From contig NW_004457342.1 in assembly GCF_000313135.1 (NCBI RefSeq), forward strand, positions 230,835 to 294,834: DNA of 64,000 nt, in the 5' to 3' direction. The stretch's first letter is position 1, and the number at the start of each line of letters is the position of its first letter. The notes under the pieces were generated by a model. That model searched no databases. It had not been told where the DNA came from and worked only from the letters and a program-made list of their open reading frames with translations. Below are positions 31,786 to 43,854 of the stretch, one piece after another. This stretch comes from Acanthamoeba castellanii str. Neff (lineage: Eukaryota > Discosea > Longamoebia > Acanthamoebidae). Position numbers and translations under genes: made by a program.

Positions 31786-32502
31786 CTATTGGACGGGGAT
31801 GTTGAACCGGAAGGAGAAGAACTGCTTCTGCACGCTGGTCTGCACGGCTTGCGACCAGAATCGGTACTGCAGGCCGGTGCGCGTGACGTACCTGCAGAAC
31901 CAGGAGCGAGCGTACATGTCAGCAACACTTGCTTCAGCATGCCGCGAAAGAGAGATTGAGTTCACGTACGTGTAGTCGAAGACCACGGTTTGGAAGTCAC
32001 GGCAGAGCATGGGCTAGAAGGGGCCATACACCACAGCGTTATGGATGCACAAACATCATGATGATGCCGCAGGGCTTCAAGATAGAAGGATGGGTGGGTT
32101 AACTAACCTTGCCCAGAGAGTAACGGCCACCATGGTTGTCGATGACCGGGTTCACGCCGAGAATGGTGTCCATCGTGATGTCACCGTTCGAGCGGATGAT
32201 GGTGAAGCTGTAGACGGTATTGTTGAACCCCTTTTTGGTGAGCTTGGCGTTGAGCTGGCTGATCACATTGGCCTCTACGGTCGTGTTGCCGAGGTCCACA
32301 TTGGACGTTATCTCGACGAAGTAGTCCCTGAACTCCAGGAAGAGGTGCCGCTCACCGTTGAACTCACTCGCGCTGGCGAACGCAGGCTGGACGGGGTCCC
32401 ACTGGCTGTCCTCACAGAACTCGGTCACGTTGGCGTAGCCCTGCACCATGGCGCAGCAGAGGAGGGCAGCAGACAGGAAAGATAACACACTCCACGCTTT
32501 CA
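31786..32502 (-). CDS. Small secreted protein of unknown family
   Basis: Three exons starting MKAWSVLSFLSAALLCCAMV at 32502, a typical signal peptide cut near VQGYA. The mature part (about 140 residues) contains EFNGERHLFLEFRDYFVEIT, ANVISQLNAKLTKKGFNNTV, GDITMDTILGVNPVIDNHGG, then RDFQTVVFDYTY and a last exon ending SFRFNIPVQ. It has few cysteines (one clear one in EFCEDSQ and one in LCRDF) and several N-glycosylation sites (NVT, NTT, NNTV). No family recognised; beta-rich from its pattern. Likely secreted or in the endo-lysosomal lumen. Confidence 0.6.
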
Positions 32503-32916
32503 TCTTTGGCGCTCGTTCTACGGGTGTGAGTGTTGATGTGGCCGTTTGTATGTGGGTAGGCGGTGCAAGATGAAAAGAGAAATGCTGTAGTTGGCCAAGC
32601 TGAGAGATTACGCCAATCGCATTTAGTCGCGGAGTGAAAGACAAGACAGAAGTGACGTAGTTCAAGCGGTCAGGCTTCCGGCGTGGAGCTTGTGTTGATT
32701 GAAACATTGTTGCGGGTTGCGCCCGTCTTGTTGCGCTGACGGGCGTCGTGTTAGCTCCGAGAAAGAAAAAAAGAAAAAACTCTCCGGTACGGAAACTCTC
32801 CTGGGAAATGCACCACCCCCGTTCTTGATTCAATCAGCATTGTATATCGATTGCGAACCTTCTGCTGAGTGAATCGATCTAAACCACAGGCCAGGCGTAT
32901 AGATCCCCCTTCTTAC
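32503..32916. promoter_or_regulatory. divergent promoter region
   Basis: 414 bp between the starts of the small secreted protein gene (minus) and the hydrolase gene (plus). No clear motif; part may be 5' UTR with an intron. Confidence 0.35.
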
Positions 32917-35188
32917 ATGGAATCAGCAAAATCCTGGCTGTCCACTCTTAAATCGGAGCTCATCTCCGGTAAAATGGCCGATTTGCTGCCCAAGTCGCTT
33001 GTTGGGAAGCTGCTCTTGTGCGGGGCCGTCCTTGCTGGTGGAAACGGACTGTGGTACACCCTCGTTTACTTCCGACGAGCCGTACAAAGGCCACGCCTGT
33101 CCTATCAGCATAACGCCAAGTACGTCTCTTCTGCGCCGCGCGATCTCTGCCAGTCTGCCAAGCTCCCCGCGACTCACACAACACACATTGTGTGGACGCC
33201 TAGGAACGAAGCTCTTGTTCGCGCGTGTTCCATTCTGACGGAGAAATACTGGCCGAGGTGCGTGCAGCTCACCCTCCTGAACGCGTTGTTCCGCCTTTTT
33301 GTTCTCTCTTCTTGTTTGTTTGAGCCAACTCTGCTGGCAACACGCCACACACACACACACACACACAGCTTCCTCTTCTACACCACGCACATAGCCACAG
33401 TGGCCGGGACCTACTTCCGAAGCATGCCCACCATTCACTACCGAAGGTATACCACCGAACCCTCTTCGCTTGCGCGCAGGTCGTGTGGGTGAGGTGTGTG
33501 GACGACAAAGGAGCGCTCCACTACTCTGCCGCGGGCTGGATCGAGCACTAACTGTACGCTTCCTGCTCCTGCTTCCTGCACAGGGATACGCTCAGCATGG
33601 ACGACGGAGGCCAGTTGTGCCTCGATTGGGTGCTCGATGATGGCGATGATACGGATGTGACGCCAAACAAGCCCACCGTGATCATCTTCCACGGTCTTAA
33701 CGGCGGCAGCAGCTCTGTGTACGTAGTCTGCTCTGCTGGTGTGGACATACGATCCTGATGACGCTCCTTACATGGATGATAGATACGTTCGTCACGTCAT
33801 CAATGCCATCAAGGACCAATTGGGCCGTGACAAAATCCGGGTTGTGGTCATGAACAACCGGGGAGCTGGTGGCTCTGAGCTGCTGGTGCGCATTCCAGTT
33901 CACCCCAACGCGGTCGCTCTTGCCCGCGTTCACATGTGATGTCTCTTCTCCTTACATATTGGGCGTGCGTGCTGCAGACCCCGAAGGGCTATTGCGGAGC
34001 ATACACAGAGGACGCGCGGGTGGCAATTCGCCATGTGCGCGATGTAATCGGAGTGAGTCTCACCCACACCGCCTCAGCCGCTTGCCTTTTCTCGGACCTC
34101 ACCATGCTTGTTTTCGCTCTTCAGGACGAGGCACCACTGATTGCCCTTGGCTACAGCTTGGGGGCCAACATCATGCTCAAATACGTGGGCGAAGGTACTT
34201 ACTATTCTGGGAAAACAAACATCGGTGCTGTAATGCAAGGTCACTAACCGTTTGTCCCTTGCGGCGTATACAGAGGGAGAGAATGTGCCTCTCAATGGTG
34301 CCATCTCGGTCTCGAATCCTCTTGATTTTAAGGTGCCTCAACTCGACTAACACTAAATTTAGCCAAGGAATGCTCCTGCTTGCTCTGCAGCTCTATATCT
34401 GAACCATTTTCTGTGCCAGGCCTCTTCGTTCCATCTGGAGACGATGCCCTTGTACAACGCAGTGCTGACCAAGGGCTGCATTGGAACATTTTCGCGGCAC
34501 GCTCACATCTTCGCCCAGCACGAGGAACTGGAAATCGAGGCAATCTACCAGGTAGACCTCCCTTTAATGACAAGCTCTGGATTGCCAGCGCTAACTGCAT
34601 TTGCGTTTGTCAGTGCTGGCGTCTGCGCGAGTTCGATCGGCAATTCACGATCAAGGTATTCAAAACACAAGCCAGTAAAATTATTACGTTGGTGCTGATG
34701 GCTTGAGCGAGTCACCACAGATCTTTGGCTATGAGACGGTGGACGAATACTATGATGCTGCCTCCTCGGTGAACTATATTCAGAGTACTCCCTTCCCTTC
34801 GAATGGCGAGAGTTCAAGACCTCTCCTCACGCCGTGTCTTTTTTCGTCGCTTGTACGCAGACGTGGCGGTGCCTACACTGATCCTGCACGCCATGGACGA
34901 TCCCATTGTTCCGGCCGCTGCTCTGGATCGGCCTCGGGAGGAAGCCGAGAAGAATCCCAACACCATCCTTGCCACTGTCCCTTATGGCGGTATGCACCTG
35001 TGTGCTGGTCGCTGCGCACTCAATTTGCTGATCGGTGGGTGGCCATTGTTGCTGCTGCAGGACATGTCGGCTTCCCCGAGGGCTGGCTGCCTATTGGAGA
35101 CAAGCTGTCCTGGGCTGATCGCGTGGTGGCTGAGTTTATTCACGCCCTTGTGGCGCCGAAGCAAGTCGGTTCGAGCAGCGACGCTTGA
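32917..35188 (+). CDS. Alpha/beta hydrolase, ABHD1/3 (YheT) type
   Basis: About ten exons from MESAKSWLSTLKSELISGK at 32917. A hydrophobic helix (SLVGKLLLCGAVLAGGNGLW) near the N-terminus suggests membrane anchoring, as in ABHD1 and ABHD3. The hydrolase fold shows PTVIIFHGLNGGS (oxyanion HG), VVVMNNRGAGG and TPKGYCGAYTEDARVAIRHV. The nucleophile elbow is GYSLGANIMLKYVGE with Ser, the acid is in HAMDDPIVPAAA, and the His is in GGHVGFPEGW, so the triad is complete. Family members act on lipids; ABHD3 is a phospholipase for medium-chain phosphatidylcholines. The start is the first ATG that gives the anchor helix; the frame is open further upstream. Confidence 0.85.
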
Positions 35189-35378
35189 TAAAGCGTGTGC
35201 CATCAGCAAACCTTTTCCTTTCTATCTTTTTTCTCTTGGCGCCTTTTCTCTTCTTTTTGTTTTGTGACAAATCCACCCGCGATCGTGCTGTGCGAGGAGG
35301 TGATTCGTTGAGAAGAAGTAGAAGTGATTCGAGAAGAAGTGAGATTGGACGGAAGTAAGAGAGGGCAAAGAAGAGGAG

Positions 35379-38300
35379 ATGAGCCACTCTCACGCTCAGC
35401 AACAATCAGAACACTACGCGATGCAGGCGGCATTTGGCGGCCACCACCCGGGTGGGGGCGCCACGCAGACCGCCGATTCCCTCATGGACGGAGAGGAGAG
35501 CAGCCAAGACTTCTCCTTCCTCGAGATCCCGACTCAAGGATCTGAATACGATTACCCCGAATTTACAAATACCTCGGCCACAGCCTCCCAGGCCTCGGCC
35601 CTGGGCGATGATGGATCGCAGTCGCAGCTTTCATCCGTCTCCTCCACGTACCCCTTCTCCTCTTCCTCCATGGCCTCCTCCCTGCACAACGACGGCACGC
35701 AGCACCTCGCCTCGCAGCACCTTCATCACCACCATGCGCATGGGATGATGCTCCCGCACGACGTCGATACGGCCGCAGACGCACTGAGGGACCTGCATTT
35801 TGAGGAGGCCTTCGAAGATGACGATCTGGCCGGCGAAGATTTCAACAAAAAGCTGCCTCCGCACGCATGCAAGTAACTACTCCTTCCCCCCCCCTCCACT
35901 CCCCTCGCGCCTCCGTCCCTTACTCTGGCTCTCTCTCCAGCTATTGCGGGGTGCACAACCCGGCGTGCGTGGTGCGCTGCAACGTGCCGTCGTGCCGCAA
36001 GTGGTTTTGCAATGGGCGCGGCAGCACGAGCGGCTCGCACATCATCAACCACCTGGTTCGGGCGAAGCACAAGGAGGTGTGTTTGCACGCCGATAGTCCA
36101 CTGGGCGACACCATCCTCGAGTGCTATAACTGTGGATGCAAGAACGTGTTTCTCCTGGGGTTCATCCCTGCCAAAACCGAGTCGGTGGTGGTACTCCTCT
36201 GCCGCGACCCGTGTGCCAATGCCACCGGCCTGAAGGACATGAACTGGGATCTTGCGCAATGGCTCCCTCTCATCGACGATCGCTGCTTCCTTCCGTGGCT
36301 CGTCAAGGTGCCTCAGCCAAACTTCATGTTTCAACGTCTCTCTCTCTCTCTCTCTCTTTCTGACACACGCGACTTTCTGTGTGAGTCCAGATGCCGTCCG
36401 AGCAGGAGCAGCTGCGGGCCAGGCAGGTATCGGCGCAGCAGATCAACAAGCTCGAGGAGCTCTGGCGGGCCAATCCCGAGGCTGTCGTCGAGGACCTCCA
36501 GAAGCCCGGTGTGGATGATGAACCCAACTCAGTTCTGCTGCGATACGAAGACGCTTACCAATACCAGGTACCTGCGACGTTGTACTTTTATTTCACTTTC
36601 TCTGTTCTTTGATGATCTCATAGGCATCTCTACTACTCGTCCCAACAGAACATCTTCGGTCCTTTGGTCAAGCTCGAGGCGGAGTATGACAAGAGGATGA
36701 AGGAGTCACAGACGCAGGTACGGTTTTCCTCCACTGACTCTTGTCGTATTATCTCTATCTATGATTGCGGCCGGCGGTCTGGTTCACTTACGAAATGGTT
36801 TCCACGTGGTCAACGATCAATAGCAAGGAGTATCCATTCGGTGGGATATGGGCTTGAACAAGAAGCGCGTGGCCTACTTCCTGTTCCCCAAGTCCGACAA
36901 CGAGCTCCGGCTGGTGCCCGGCGATGAACTCAGGCTGCGACATCCGGGTGACGGCAGCCACGCAGCGTGGAACTGCGTAGGCCACGTCGTAAGGCTCACC
37001 ACCAACGAGGAGGTGGCCCTCGAGCTGCGCTCCAACGTCGGAGCGCCCATCGACCTGTCTCACGGCTTCTCGGTCGACTTTGTCTGGAAAGCCACGTCGT
37101 TCGACCGTATGCAGGGCGCCATGAAGACGTTTGCTGTCGATGATCAATCGCTTTCGGGTTACCTCTACCACCGATTCCTCGGGCACGAAGTCGAGGAGCA
37201 GACCTTCCGCGTCACTCTCCCCAAGCGCTTCTCCGCTCCTGGCCTTCCCGAGCTCAACCACTCTCAGGTGGCCGCCGTGAAGAGTGTGCTGCAGAAGCCG
37301 CTCTCGCTCATCCAGGGTCCACCCGGAACTGGCAAGACCGTGACGTCCGCCTCGACGGTGTATCAGCTGGTCAAGCAGAACCAGGGCCAGGTGCTCGTCT
37401 GCGCTCCTTCCAACGTCGCCGTCGACCAGCTCACTGGTGCGTAGGCTTCCCCCTCCCTCCCATTGCAGCTCCTTGCGCAGTGCAGCTCGGCACCCTCGCT
37501 GACCAACAGCCACAAAAAAAAACAGAGAAAATACACGCCACGGGTCTGAAGGTCGTGCGCCTCTGTGCCAAATCGCGGGAAGCCGTCTCCTCGCCGGTGG
37601 AGTTCCTCACCCTCCACTACTTGGTCAAGCATCTCGCCTCCGGTTCGATCGTACGATCCTTTCCTAAACCTGCCAGTTCTTCCGCTCCGCTGTAATGAAT
37701 GGGTGGATCGGAGCTCATGCCCTCGTGACGCGTTACAGGACAAGGGGGAGCTGGCCAAGTTGCAGCAGCTGAAGGATGACCAAGGAGAACTGTCGTCTGC
37801 CGATGAGAAGAAATTCAAGTCCCTGAAGCGATCCATGGAGCGCGAGATCCTCCAATCGGCCGACGTTATCTGCTGCACCTGCGTCGGTGCTGGCGACCCT
37901 CGGCTGACCAACTTCCGCTTCAGGTATGCCTTTGCTTGGCCAAGCCTTCCCCCCCCCTACCCGACTAACGCGTTGCCCATTCGCCTGGTTGGTGGTGACA
38001 GGCAAGTGCTGATCGATGAGTCGACTCAGGCTACCGAACCCGAGTGCCTGCTGCCGTTGGTGCTGGGTGCCAAGCAAGTGATCTTTGTGGGCGATCACTG
38101 CCAGCTGGGTCCTGTCATCATGTGCAAGAAGGCCGCACGCGCGGGCCTTTCCCAATCGCTCTTTGAGCGTCTCATCATGCTGGGTACCCTCTCCTCCTCA
38201 TGACATGAGTTCAAAACACTTCTATGGCTGACCACCTCGTCATGTCTATTGGGTGGGCCGCGTTTGCAGGTGTACGTCCCATTCGTCTGCAGGTGCAGTA

Positions 38301-40136
38301 CCGTATGCACCCGTGTCTCTCGGAGTTCCCTTCGAACACGTTCTACGAAGGCACGCTGCAGAATGGAGTCACTGCGGCAGAGCGCAACCAGGGCGCGCTG
38401 GACTTCCCGTGGCCAGTGCCCAACAAGCCCATGTTCTTCTACAACTGCCTGGGCCAGGAGGAGATCTCGTCATCGGGCACATCGTATCTCAACAGGTACA
38501 GACCTGCTTGACCACTATCTGTCGCTTCGATCATCTCACCACTCCACTTGCGTTCATTTGTTTCCCAGGAATGAAGCAGCAGTGTGCGAGAAGATTGTGA
38601 CCCACTTCCTCCAGGCCGGTGTCACGTCGGCTCAGGTTTGTGCATTTTGCGTCCACTTCCAATAGCTCTCTATCGTCGGTGAGGCTAAGTACGCTCTCTT
38701 TGTGTACTATTGGACATAGATTGGCGTGATCACGCCGTATGAAGGACAGAGGGCGTACCTGGTGAACTACATGCAGAGAAACGGATCGCTGCGTTCACAG
38801 CTCTACAAGGAGATCGAAGTCGCTTCGGTTGATTCCTTCCAGGGTCGTGAGAAAGACTTCATCATCCTTTCTTGCGTACGGTCCAACGAGCACCAGGTAC
38901 GACGTCGCTTTCCGCTTTCCTTCAAGGCCTCCACCCCATCGTTCCGTTCGGCACGCGCCGCTTTTCTGGCCTTGCTCATTCCTCTTTTTTTGGTGACGCC
39001 ACAGGGCATTGGTTTCTTGAACGATCCTCGGCGTCTCAACGTGGCTCTCACCCGTGCCAAGTACGGCGTCGTGGTGCTGGGTAACGCCAAGGTAGCCGCC
39101 TCTCACACTTCGCCGACGTATTAGCGCTGTTTGTGCAACAACAAATGTTCACACCTTTCATGCACAGGTGCTGTCCAGGCAACCGCTGTGGAACAACCTG
39201 CTGGTCCACTTCAAGGAGAACGGATGCCTCGTGGAGGGTCCGCTCAACAACCTGAAGCAGTCCATGGTCCAGTTCGCCAGGCCGCGCAAGTACTACAACG
39301 ACCGTAAGTTCATTCCCGGTCTTGGCCCCGCCCTCCGGCCCGACGAGGATCCGTCGGTCTACGACCGCTCCCTCCCCGCTCCTGCCTCTACCGACCCCGG
39401 TACGTTCCACACATCCCCAACGGACCCAGGGTCCCTTGCTTCTTGGCCCGCCGACTAAATGATGGTCTGTGTTTGGCTTGGCTGCTCCACAGCGGCATCG
39501 CTTGGCCGCGGAAGGTTCCCTGCGCAGGCGGGGTACTACCCTGGCCCGGTTCCCGCCGCCGCGCACGCGGGCCGGCACGCCGATGCCTGGAACGCTCAGC
39601 AGCAGCAGCAGCAGCGCACTCGCGGCGCTCCTCGTGCCCGAGGTGGAAGGAAGGATAGAGGTACGCCTCCACCAGACCTTAGTTGTGCGCTATGTATGAG
39701 AGATAGAGACGCGGGTCATAACATAACCTCTCGCGTGATGCGACGTAACGCAGTTGAGAGGCCCAGAGAGAGCTTCGGAGACAGCAGCACGCAGGCCGGG
39801 ATGTCGTACTCCTCGCAGGGTCCGCTCACGCAGCCGCTGCTGACGCAGTCCCTGCCCCTTTCCCAGCAGAGCTCTCTTCCCTTCTCCCAGCAATCCGACA
39901 GGGGGTACTACTCTCACGTCAACCCCCCCCCCAATTCTCGTTTTGGTCACCACTAACCCGAATGTGTGCGCCCCTGTGAACACAGGCTGAGCTACCCGAT
40001 CTCGCAGCCGTCGCAGTCACAAGATTTCCAGTTTGTGGAAGACGACTTTTCGCAGGATGGGGCCGGTAGGACGCAGAAGGGCTACCCTTCCGTCGGCGGC
40101 ACGTACAACTCTCTCAATTCGCAGCTCTACGAGTAA
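35379..40136 (+). CDS. UPF1: UPF1/RENT1 RNA helicase of nonsense-mediated mRNA decay
   Basis: About fourteen exons from [15 protein letters not shown] at 35379. The N-terminal tail includes [13 protein letters not shown], matching the TQGSEFEF site of human UPF1 around Thr28, phosphorylated by SMG1. The Cys/His domain that binds UPF2 follows ([39 protein letters not shown]). The superfamily 1 helicase core has motif [11 protein letters not shown], Ia [39 protein letters not shown], then [19 protein letters not shown] and [10 protein letters not shown]. The C-terminal tail is rich in SQ and TQ pairs (for example [10 protein letters not shown] and [12 protein letters not shown]), which are SMG1-type sites, and ends SLNSQLYE at 40136. 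UPF1 is an ATP-dependent 5'-3' helicase in the cytoplasm that recognises premature termination. Confidence 0.95.
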
Positions 40137-40541
40137 GGAACACCACTCCTCCACCTCCGCTGGCTTCCTGCTCCGCACCCTCTTGGTACTCGCCGACCCC
40201 ATTGCTTTTGAGATACTGAGTTCATTTTACTGATAAAAACTTGGTTGGCATGACAACCAAGACGGCACACGTGTGCGAAGGCAAGAAGCACCCCCCAGTC
40301 ACACGAGGGAGGCGCGGTGAGTAAGGACGACAAGACTACGAGATCGACCTTTCGTGCGTACCCGATGGAAGACGACGATCGACTTAACTGACAACTGGCC
40401 TCCCCCTGGTTGTGGACGGCGGAGGCGGCGCTCCATTCCTTCTCCTCCCGCTATGGTGAGACCGTCAGCGGCGCGTGCGGCCACGCAGGTCGGGCGGGCG
40501 GGGCACCGCACTCGCCCCGTTTTCTTCCTCGCGGCGCTCCA

Positions 40542-40588
<47 letters not shown>

Positions 40589-40726
40589 CTCTATCCCACT
40601 CACCCAGCGCCGGCTGATACCTCTGCACGCGCGCTGTGCACCTCTTTGTCTCTCCTCTTTTTCCTTCTCCGTAATAGACTCATCCTCCCCTCTTGTTCGC
40701 CGGTGCATGCATGTACAGTCTCTCTC
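40137..40726. other. intergenic between convergent genes
   Basis: About 590 bp after the UPF1 stop. It holds a (CT)n microsatellite and a long plus-strand open frame starting in it that I regard as an artefact. 3' UTRs of both neighbours probably lie here. Confidence 0.4.
40546..40586 (+). repeat. (CT)n microsatellite
   Basis: About twenty uninterrupted CT units. Confidence 0.98.
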
Positions 40727-43350
40727 TCAGTCTGAGCTGAGCCTGGCGTCTCCTGGGCGCACTGCTTCGTCGCCGAACTGGGTCCACCCGACCTTCTTGC
40801 CGGGCGGGCTGGCCGGCAGTACGGAGAGGGACGGCGGCGCGGAAGACACGACGGACGGTGTAGGGTCCGGCTTCAGCTGCCGGAGGGAGACGGCAGCCAG
40901 CAGCCGCCGCAAGCTCCGTTTCTTCCTCAGCTGCGGTTCGGGCGGACGAACCACGTTGCCACCGCTTGGCTCGTCTGCTGGCAGCCCGTCGGTACTGCTC
41001 TCCTCTCGTCTTTCTTCTCTGCTCCTCGTTCGCTTGCTCCGCTCTGGTCGCCCCGCTTCTTCTTCCTGCGCCACTTTCTCCTTTCCTTTGTCTTCCTTGG
41101 TGTTTGTGTGGGTCTCTGTCTTCCCACCTAGGCGGTGGTAGTCTGCTAGCTGGTGCGATTGGTAGTAGCACGCGTCTTGCCCTCGCCGCCGCTTTCGTTC
41201 GCGCTCCAGCCACCGTGCGTTCCACTCCGTCGGCGTGGGCGAGGGTCGAGAACTCACTTCCGCGCCTTCCACCGGCGCGAGCACGCCTTTGACGTCAACA
41301 CTGAGCTGGGTGGTGGTCCGTACGGTGTCCGCCCTCCGCCGGGCTGCCGGGCTGCCGGGCTGCCGCTCGTCTGCCGCACAAGGAACGGGAAGCACCCCGT
41401 CGGCTCGTCGTCATCGGTTCGCTTCCTTCCGATCCTGCTGCCGCTGTGCGCTCTCGTTTGGTCGTGATCGGCCAACGCGAGGATGAGCTCCACGCATTCT
41501 TCGAAGACCGCGCGAACGCCCTCGCTCTGCGATACGTCGCACTCGAAGTAGGCCACAGCCTGCACCACGCGTAAGTACCACGAATGCAACCAAGGACCAA
41601 CGGTGGTGCGTACCTCCATATCGGCGGCGAGTGCGTGCGCCTCCTCCACCCTATGATATCGCGGCAAGTTAGACTCATTTCTGACTGATGACGATGTGTG
41701 AACACTGTTTACCGGACTGGTCGGAGGCTCTGCAGCTTGAGTTTCTGGAGCGTCCGCTTGTCCTCCCGGCGGCCACAGTTGGTGCCCACAAGCACGACCG
41801 GTACCTCGGGGTACAGGCCGTGAATCTACCCACATCAACCACGGCACAGGTACTATGTGAGAAGGAGCGAGGTTTGCGCACGCACGCACCACACACACAC
41901 ACACACACACACACACACCGCACACACATCGCACCTCAGGCCACCACACGTCGCGGATGCTGTGGAAAGAGGGCGGGTCGACCACCGAATAGGTGACGAT
42001 GAAGACGTCGGCTTTCTCGTACGACATCACCCGGATGTTTTCGAATTCCTCTTGGCCTGGGTGCGTCACCGCGGCGTCAGATCCATTAGAGCGCGCAACG
42101 CCACGGGTGGCCATTAAAGCGGTGCGCCTCACCTGAAGTGTCGTAGACAGAGACCGTGACTGGGGCGTGCATGCGGCCCCGGGGCACTACAGTGGAGGAA
42201 AAGGCCGACGCGATGGCGCTCTCTCGCGGCCTTCGAGGTGACTTGCCCTGCTCTCACACACATCACACAACTTCCGTTCACACCCCCGTTTCTGGCAGCA
42301 GTGGCCCAAAGAGAAGGGATGTGGTCTTGACAGCTTACCTGGATGTAGGTCACGGCCATGTCCGTTTTGCCGGACGCCAGGTCGCCGATCATCACCAGCT
42401 TGACACTGCATTTGGCCTCGCGATCCTGATGAAGACGACCGCTGACGGTAAGCACTTACGACCAGCCAAGTCGACATGTTAGGCGCTGGCGATACCTTCA
42501 TGAATGACAGCGGGCGCAATTCGGGCAATCGGTAGGGCTGGCCGACGGCAGTGGGTACGTGCGCGATCAAGTTTCCACAGACACATAGCTCCCTGATGTT
42601 CTCCAGGTGACCCAGCTCCAGGGGCAGCGACGTCAGCCGGTTGTTGCGCAGCACCAGGCGCTCGAGCAGGCTGAGGCGTTCGATACCGGCCGGCAGCTCC
42701 TCGATTCGGTTGTCGGCCAGGCACAGGTTGCGCAGACTCGTCAGCCGCAGCAGCTCCTCCGGGAAGTGGTCGAACCCGTGGCCGGTTAGGTCGAGGGTCG
42801 TCACGTGCGTGATGACCTGCGCGATCCGCGAGCCCAGCTGGCCCTGGGCTGAGCTATCGGTCAGCCGAACGGCCGACGACAGATCGAGCAGCCCAGCATC
42901 GCCGCCAGGCCGCTGGTGTCGGTACTTCTGTGCTCCTCCTCGGCCGATGGAGGTCGCGAAGATGGCGTGCTGCCTCGAGTGCTTGTCATCCTGACCGCTC
43001 TCGATGAGCCGTGACAGCCAGACGAGCGCGCCCATGTCTCCCTGGTCCACATCGTCGCACTGGTACCGGCCTTGGCTTTTGATGTCATCGGTGTTGTGGA
43101 CAGCAGTGTAGAGGATGATATCCTTGTTGCGCGTGGTGTGCTGATGATGCGCTCTGTCCTGGCCAGCGTCGAGAGGCAGCCGCCTGCTGTCGCTGTCGGT
43201 CGAATCGCTCTCCTGGACAGAGGCCCGGCTTGCGCGCATGCTGGTGCTACGCCATCGACTAAAGATGCCGGACCGCTTGGTGGACTTGCGCGTGGTGGTG
43301 GTGCTGGTATCGTCGTGATGATGTCTGGTCTTCTTCTTGCCGAGAAGCAT
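40727..43350 (-). CDS. Leucine-rich-repeat protein fused to a Rho-like GTPase domain
   Basis: Start taken at MLLGKKKTRHHHDD (43350). A low-complexity Ser/Thr/Asp head is followed by four LRRs (THVTTLDLTGHGFDHFPEEL, SLRNLCLADNRIEELPAGI, LLERLVLRNNRLTSLPLEL, NIRELCVCGNLIAHVP). Next comes a small-GTPase domain on separate exons: P-loop KLVMIGDLASGKT, a switch I resembling Rho (AIASAFSS, where Rho has IPTVFDNY), switch II DTSGQEEFENIR, and the Rho-like stretch SYEKADVFIVTYSVVDPPSF. The G4 motif is degenerate (GTNCG instead of TKxD) and G5 reads ECDVS instead of ECSA. No COR domain is seen, so it is not a Roco protein. The 3' end is uncertain. One frame stops at 41254, but a perfect GTGAGT donor overlaps that stop and a high-GC3 frame (KKRSLRRLLAAVSL to DARLSSD) continues to 40727. 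Confidence 0.7.
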
Positions 43351-43854
43351 CGTACCTGTGACCGTTCTTTTTGGCTTGACCACCCATCGTCTGCTCATTT
43401 TTGAATGCGCTTGGTGACCCATATCCCCCAATGCCACCTGTTTCGTGTGCGGCATCATGCGGCCAAGCACCCCAGGGTATCGAGTTCCTGTGTGTAGCGT
43501 TCTTTGGGGCACGCGTCATCCTTCTGTGGTTGTGCTCCTTCCGCACCACAGCAAAACACGAGAGCAGTCCACCAAAAACGACTCCGCCGCAAAGGGCTTG
43601 AAGCAATGCGCGGCACGCCGCCCGAAATTATTGTTTTTTTTTCGATTTACCTGAAACCACGAAAACGGGCACAAGCGTTCGGCCGAACACTGGAGCAGCT
43701 CCATTATTCCATCACCTCCAGCCTGGCATTGGATTGAATTTGGTACGGGCCTCCATCCCTGATTTTAATCGAGAAATCTTTTAAGACTCACATAATTGCT
43801 TCAACATGGCTGTTATGATCTGGTAGGAAGAAGACTCTCCTTGAATTCAAGTAC
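43351..43854. promoter_or_regulatory. divergent promoter region
   Basis: About 500 bp between the starts of the LRR-GTPase gene (minus) and the RBR ligase gene (plus). No clear promoter motif; additional 5' UTR exons are possible. Confidence 0.35.

Noticed and set aside
40410..41141. 243-codon plus-strand frame after UPF1
   Set aside because: It runs through the (CT)n microsatellite and lies opposite a better coding frame of the LRR-GTPase gene.
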